A DNA stretch of 11,745 nt from Entrophospora sp. SA101 (lineage: Eukaryota; Glomeromycota; Glomeromycetes; Entrophosporales; Entrophosporaceae): the NCBI GenBank assembly GCA_958430865.1, contig CAUDNR010001066.1, positions 6,902-18,646 on the forward strand, written 5' to 3'. Every line of letters starts with the position of its first letter. Positions within the stretch are counted from its first letter, which is position 1. A program made the position numbers and the translations under genes. Under the pieces are notes generated by a model. It did not search any database, was not told where the DNA came from, and saw only the letters and a program-made list of their open reading frames with translations. Below, in pieces: positions 7,584 through 11,745 of the stretch.

Positions 7584-8137
7584 GTTAATTTTCTTCATAT
7601 CCACCGATTTCTGCAATGTTACACGATTTCAGGCTGATTTTTGGGGCACATTTCGTTGTTTTTTTTTTGTTTTAAGGTACATTTTTGATATGTTACACCA
7701 TTCTTTATCTAAAAAAAGTAATTTTTATATATTTTTGTTATTATTATGTTTGTTGAGATTCGACAGTGAATTGGATTTTTGTAACCCCTAGATTTATATA
7801 TATTAATATGTAGTTTTTTAACTTGTAATAATATTTCTAAGATTTAAATATTTTTTTGAATCAATCACACCTTAAATCTATTATTTATATAAAATATAGA
7901 TGGCATTACAGATTACGGAATGGTGACATGTTTATGTATTGTTAATATTAATATGTAGATTTAGCAACAAAAAAAAGGGGGCGAAATTAGCTTCTAATTC
8001 TAGTAACCCCTTAGAAATTTTTATAAATGTGCCCTAAAATGTTGCAGAAATCGGTGGATATGTTATATATATATATATCATTAAGAGATTGATTAGTTTA
8101 ATTTTTAATTCTTTAATTTTTTTATTTGTAATAATAG
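7584..8137 (+). other. hAT intron 4, enlarged by a transposon
   Basis: Donor GTTAAT, acceptor GTAATAATAG, phase 1 (G + AT). It joins H-P-A-Y-R to A-G-I-K-K-G. The intron is 554 bp, of which 465 bp is the element at 7597-8061; without it the intron would be about 89 bp, like its neighbours. Confidence 0.75.
7597..8061. mobile_element. 465-bp TIR element (MITE-like) nested in the hAT intron
   Basis: Perfect 20-bp inverted ends ATATCCACCGATTTCTGCAA at 7597-7616 and (inverted) 8042-8061. A second inverted pair, GGGCACATTT (7644-7653) with AAATGTGCCC (8025-8034), lies inside. The outer ATAT on both sides may include a TA target duplication, which would fit a Tc1/mariner-like or other TA-targeting group; the superfamily is not certain. 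No coding frame of note, so it is non-autonomous. It is younger than the hAT copy it sits in. Confidence 0.82.
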
Positions 8138-8866
8138 ATGCAGGCATCAAAAAGGGAAAATACCAAATTGTGGTTAAAGCAGCAAGTGAGATTTGGCAGA
8201 AGTTTGGTAACAACAAAGCATCATTAGAAATTTTATTATCACAAATGCGACTTTATAAATTATACAAACCTCCATATAATGGGATGTATGTTTTTTCAAG
8301 TGATACACCTAAAATCTGGTGGAATTCTGTAAATACTACACATGATTGTTTACAAAAATTGGCAATTTTAATTCATGATATCACTCCAAACAGCGCTGCA
8401 TGTGAAAGAACTTTTTCTACCCTCAGCTGGATATATGGCAAAAGGCATTTACATTTGTCTGTCTCAAAAATAGAAAGTATGGCAAAGATAAGATCATATT
8501 ATCTTTCAACAATCAATAAAGAATTAAAATATCCAGGTGAAAACATCAGTGCTTTGGAATTAAAATCTTTAGTTGAAGAAACATTAGATGATCAAGAGGA
8601 GGAGGAAGATTTAGAAGAAATGGAAGAAGAGGAGGTGGAGGATAATCAAATAAATGAAGAACCAAGTTCCAAATCATCAAGTATTTGTGGTTATTGAAAA
8701 CTTTTTTGAATTGAATGAAGTTCCATTTGTTTTGGATCCAGATGATATTGATGATAATGATGGTTCAAGTTTGGAGAACAATATGAATAATGAAGTTGGC
8801 AAATCAAATGAAGATTGTACAAATGATTATGATTTGGATGATGTGGTGCAAAATTATGTAGATTAA

Positions 8867-9228
8867 TTATGGGTTATATGTTAAATTTTTGATTATAATG
8901 TATTTTATATATTTTTTTATAAGATTGATTATGGATTTATATATTTTTGTTAAATTTTAATAATAAAATTATTCATTACTATTTTATGTAAGTTGTTAGC
9001 TGAATTTGAAATATTTAAGCATTGGCCAAATCTGAAACTATTTCAGACAAATAAATTTCAACTATATAAAACTTAGTTAAAGTACCAAAATATAAAAATA
9101 ATAAAAAATTCAATTATAAAAATTAATGAGTTTAATTGCTAAAACATTACCATGTAACATAAATTTGATGTATAAAAAAATGATTAAAATGATTTAAAAA
9201 TAAAAACCAAAAATATAAAAAACTTTTT
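8867..9228. other. AT-rich spacer between convergent hAT remnants
   Basis: No coding frame. Near 9031-9047 the palindrome TCTGAAACTATTTCAGA could form a small hairpin. No clear transposon terminus or target duplication was seen. Confidence 0.55.
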
Positions 9229-9395
9229 CTAAATCAAATCTTTTTCTATCACAACAAATACACCATGATTGGGAACCTCTAATCTCACTTTAGCCATGCC
9301 TCCTACTTTTGATACATTGAGACAAAGACATTTTTTATTGTATATCCATCCAAGAGTTGAGAAAACTCTTTCACACACAGCACTATGTGGTATAA
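9229..9395 (-). pseudogene. hAT transposase C-terminal fragment (copy B) fused to gag
   Basis: Minus-strand frame with P-H-S-A-V-C-E-R-V-F-S-T-L-G-W-I, then M-A-K-V-R-L joined directly to E-V-P-N-H-G-V-F-V-V-I-E and a stop. In the plus-strand hAT copy the same two blocks are separated by roughly 58 residues that include the acidic tail, so this version carries a clean internal deletion. The P-N-H-x-V-F-V-V-I-E block also confirms the true frame of the plus-strand gene after its shift near 8655. It overlaps the end of the gag frame, which terminates inside hAT sequence. Confidence 0.75.
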
Positions 9396-9929
9396 TATTG
9401 TTGTGTGTTGTTATTATTATTCTGTAGTTGTGGGCAGTTCCATTTAACATGTCCAGGTTGATTACAATGGAAACATTTGATCGGTGGATGACTTCCATTA
9501 TTTTGTATTCTTGGTCTTTGGTCTTGTTGGGAATTTTTATTCCCTTGCATTAACCCAGCCAATTGTTTGATCAATGTTTCTAGTACTTGATCTCCTCCTC
9601 CTATATTCATTCCTGGAATGAAAGGTGTTACTTGTTGTGCTGAGTAAGCAGACAAACTTCCTCCTCTTGAGTAAGTCATTTCGTAAGCCTTAGCTCTGTC
9701 AATTGCATCTTGCATTGTATCAGGTAAGAAAGGACTGACAGCTATTGATAGTTCTGGCCGTAGCCTTTCCATGAACATTCTAGCTTTTATTCTGTCTGGA
9801 TAATTATTTCCACCGTGTTCTATTCTTCTAAATAATTCATAGATGCTTGCCGCAAAGGTATCAACAGTTTCTCCTGGTAATTGTCTTCTCTTGTCTAATG
9901 CTGCTTCCCACCCTTCTTCCATAGCCCTA
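9322..9929. repeat. Direct repeat B (partner 1-611)
   Basis: The longer of the two chimera copies contains this stretch, and gag continues beyond 9929 here while copy A ends. The two repeats bracket 8.7 kb. Confidence 0.9.
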
Positions 9930-10735
9930 GTCCTATATTTTCTTTGGAAGTTTGGAACAAAACTTGCTGCTATTGTGGCAGCATTATGATCATCATGCCA
10001 TCTATCTATATCTTCCTTTACTTGGCTCCACCATGTGGCTGCCCCTGCTTTTAGCCTTGGTACTGCTACTGGAATCTTTCTACCATCTGCCACTCTGTTA
10101 GTAATAAAAGCTTGCTCCATCTCTTCTAGCCAAGTTATTGGATCTTGATCCCCTCCATAATATTCTGGATATTTTACATTATTCAGTTCAGTCACAACAG
10201 GTTGTGGTGGCACTATTGCATTTACCACTTGAGTTATTGCAGCTGCCAAGTTTTGTAAGTCTGCTGGATCCATTTGTATTAGATTTTGTTGTTGGTGGTT
10301 AGGTTGATTTACTTGATTAAAAAGTTGGTTGAGACCTAGTGTTGATTCACTATCTGAATCACCTTCTATTGTTGAATGACTTTCTTCTGAATGATTACTC
10401 TCAGTATCACTTGGATTATTGTTATCTAGATTATTGTTTTCTTCCTCACTTGTTTGTTCTGTAGAACTTGGAATTACTTCTTCAGGTGCTAATGTAAATT
10501 GGTTTGTTCTTGCTGCTGTTGCTAAATAGTCCCTATATAATTGATTGAAGTCTTCAGGGTATTCCCGATATCTAATACTAATCAATAAAGCTTGTGCTAA
10601 CTGTTGAACTTGTTGTCCGTTATGTTCTTCTAATAAGGTTAGAAAAGTTACTACTGTATTGGCTGTACAATCTCTTGCTCTGTAATGGTCAACTATCCAA
10701 TTCCAAAAGATTAAAAATTCTGGTGGAAGATTCTG
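9383..10735 (-). pseudogene. Retrotransposon gag-like polyprotein with CCHC zinc knuckle, pol missing
   Basis: An open frame of 450 codons. The N-terminal part (Q-N-L-P-P-E-F-L onwards) is followed by an acidic Ser/Glu linker, then the capsid-type retrotrans_gag region: Y-Y-G-G-D-Q-D-P-I-T-W-L-E-E-M, A-T-W-W-S-Q-V, F-R-R-I-E-H-G-G. It ends with a Q/N-rich linker and the knuckle C-F-H-C-N-Q-P-G-H-V-K-W-N-C. Gag packages element RNA. Upstream, the same frame is blocked by TGA at 10736-10738, although coding-like sequence (D-L-S-C-P-D-C-Y-P-L) continues beyond it to about 10800 before another TGA, so the true N-terminus is lost. The first in-frame ATG is well inside. Downstream, pol is absent: the frame runs into a hAT fragment and stops. 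Confidence 0.8.
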
Positions 10736-10864
10736 TCATAATGGATAACAATCTGGACAAGATAAATCCCAATGAATGTGTGCTATAGAGATTAAATGTG
10801 GGTGCCTTCAATGTATTCTTTCGTGCTCTAAAGTATTTGTTCTTATTATATTAAAGTTCATCCA
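10736..10864 (-). pseudogene. Degenerate upstream extension of the gag frame
   Basis: Minus-strand translation gives coding-like H-P-H-L-I-S-I-A-H-I-H-W-D-L-S-C-P-D-C between two TGA codons, in frame with the gag ORF. It could be the original N-terminal part or the tail of a neighbouring ORF. Confidence 0.4.
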
Positions 10865-11309
10865 CTAATCCTCATAAGGATCGAAATCGTATGGTGGTTC
10901 ATCTGGAATGTCTTCAAAAAGAACCTCCAGTTGGTCAATAATTCTCCTTTGTTTAATTACTTTAGGACAGTCTTCCTCCCGATGTCCTTTGTTCTTGCAG
11001 ATCTTGCACAAAGGTTTCTGTTGGAAAATAAATTCTATTTCCTCTTCTTCTGTTAGTCCTTGGACTTGACAATGTCTTTTAAGATGTCCTATCTGGCCAC
11101 AAGAGTAACACTTTTTGTTTGTATATAGAGTGTTGGTAGATCCTAAAGGTTGGTAGTGTAATTTGAATAGCTGAGAATTTCCATAGAAATATTGGAATAC
11201 TAGGTCAATTTAATTGTTTATCCTGGATTTCTCCTTTCAAAACTTTGTTGTAAACACAGTCAAAAATTTCTGCATTAATTATTTCTGGGTGGTTTTTATT
11301 CAATTGCAT
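10865..11309 (-). pseudogene. Double CCHC zinc-knuckle ORF with one frameshift
   Basis: An ATG at 11309-11307 starts a 34-codon frame (M-Q-L-N-K-N-H-P-E-I-I-N) ending at TGA 11207-11205. Overlapping it in the next frame, 115 codons run from 11209 to the TAG at 10867-10865. This second frame holds two knuckles, C-Y-S-C-G-Q-I-G-H-L-K-R-H-C and C-K-I-C-K-N-K-G-H-R-E-E-D-C, and an acidic C-terminus. Joined, they look like one protein of about 150 residues broken by a single-base indel near 11207. The site TTAAATTGA is not a classical slippery heptamer, so mutation is more likely than programmed shifting. CCHC pairs bind single-stranded nucleic acid. It precedes gag on the same strand, so it may belong to the same element or be a host zinc-knuckle gene. 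Confidence 0.65.
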
Positions 11310-11745
11310 TTATTTATAATAGAAAATAAAAGGGGTGAAAAATAACCTTGTAAGGTAAGAAAATGAAATTAAAAGGAATAAATAAAATAATTATAAAATT
11401 GAAAATTTAAAATAAAGAAAAGAATTTAAAATGTTCAAAATGAAAAGTTTAAAAAGTATGCAATTAGAAAATCATGTAGAATTTTGATTGTATTTTTATC
11501 AAATTACTGATGTAAAAATCCACACAACCCGCACCAAGTTGTCACCAATTAATTTTGGGAGAGCATATTTTAATTGATGATAACAGATTTTTATTAATTT
11601 ATGTGGACCAGAATGAATAGGCTAATACTAACAAATTAGATTTATTAGCGAATAATTTTGTTTTAGTAATTTGATAAAAATGATTTATTTAATTTTGTAT
11701 TTAGTCGAAACTAATTATTAACTTATTATTAAGTTAATTTGTTAC
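11310..11745. other. AT-rich leader/flank, possible 5' end of a retroelement
   Basis: No coding frame was seen. If the minus-strand ORFs belong to an LTR element, its leader and LTR should lie here. The window ends before any LTR could be verified. Confidence 0.4.
11520..11547 (-). promoter_or_regulatory. Possible tRNA primer-binding site
   Basis: On the plus strand CCACACAACCCGCACCA (11520-11536) looks like a tRNA 3' end with CCA, so the minus strand begins TGGTGCGGG, as a primer-binding site would. A second CACCA end lies at 11543-11547. It is the most GC-rich spot in an AT-rich leader, about 210 bp upstream of the CCHC ORF. The tRNA is not identified. Confidence 0.25.

Larger units (their letters stand above)
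5940..8866 (+). pseudogene. BED-type hAT transposase, five exons, decayed
   Basis: Exons 5940-6515, 6592-6897, 6972-7180, 7263-7583 and 8138-8866 give about 710 codons, normal for this family. A BED zinc finger (W-E-Y-F, C-x2-C, H-L-A-N-N-C) is near the start. The catalytic triad candidates remain: D in L-D-G (6597-6599), D in V-V-T-D-K-A-A-N (about 6780), E in A-C-E-R-T-F-S-T-L of the dimerisation region (about 8398-8427). An acidic tail follows at about 8593-8643. Lesions: one missing base in the BED finger (about 6044), TGA 6143-6145, TAG 6603-6605 where the family has Trp, TGA 6852-6854, one missing T in the run at 7328-7333, and a shift near 8655-8661. It cannot encode an intact enzyme as read. 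No terminal inverted repeats were found for it. Confidence 0.88.

Noticed and set aside
8034..8216. Minus-strand ORF spanning the MITE end
   Set aside because: Runs from an exon across an intron into a transposon end; no motif.
1..9929. Reading the 608-bp repeats as LTRs of one large element
   Set aside because: They consist of hAT and gag coding sequence, not regulatory LTR sequence, and one copy continues into more gag.
10594..10788. Plus-strand ORF of 64 codons
   Set aside because: Antisense to the upstream part of the gag frame.
11195..11215. Programmed -1 frameshift in the CCHC ORF
   Set aside because: No X-XXY-YYZ heptamer and no downstream structure evident; a simple indel explains it.

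Overview
The window looks like AT-rich, repeat-packed nuclear DNA from a fungus, most likely an arbuscular mycorrhizal fungus (Glomeromycotina, Rhizophagus/Gigaspora type). Reasons: short spliceosomal introns of about 70-150 bp, very high A+T, and a mix of a Crinkler/RHS-type NTPase-nuclease gene, a BED-hAT transposase, a CCHC gag fragment and a lineage-type hypothetical gene. The species is an inference. There is no bacterial or phage signal. Almost every gene is partial, broken or chimeric.

Layout, left to right. 1-611 (minus): the end of a hAT transposase fused to a retrotransposon gag fragment; a second, longer copy lies at 9229-10735. 612-4644 (plus): a Crinkler/RHS-type gene with P-loop NTPase, PD-(D/E)XK-like nuclease and C-terminal helix-hairpin-helix. 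Its 5' end is cut at the gag junction. Its coding sequence is interrupted by a 133-bp hAT-type MITE (978-1110, 8-bp target duplication). A 592-bp stretch starting exactly at the MITE's first base is then duplicated (978-1569 and 2813-3404, one mismatch), with 1243 bp of another intron-containing gene between the copies. 5006-5388: a broken gene fragment. 5721-5886: a 12-bp minisatellite. 5940-8866: a five-exon BED-hAT transposase pseudogene whose fourth intron carries a second, 465-bp MITE-like element (7597-8061). 9229-11309 (minus): hAT tail, gag, and a frameshifted double CCHC zinc-knuckle ORF. These are followed on the right by an AT-rich leader with a possible tRNA primer-binding site near 11520-11547.

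The most interesting structure is 970-3404. The MITE left the duplicated target ATTTCAGG on both sides. The left junction therefore reads CAG|GCAAAG, a plausible GC-type splice donor, and the right junction reads ATTTCAG|G, a plausible acceptor. Splicing between them would remove 141 nt and leave the host frame unchanged, which is how introners (intron-generating DNA transposons) work. In the second copy the donor is lost. However, the captured gene contributes its own strong donor (GTAAGG at 2770), in the same phase as the MITE-derived acceptor at 2952. The locus thus looks like a fresh case of transposon-linked exon capture that may still splice in frame. RNA evidence is needed, and an assembly artefact must be excluded.

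The parts do not form a pathway. The region is a graveyard and workshop of mobile elements. The hAT transposase here could in principle be a relative of the source that moved the 8-bp-TSD MITE, but no matching hAT termini were found in the window.
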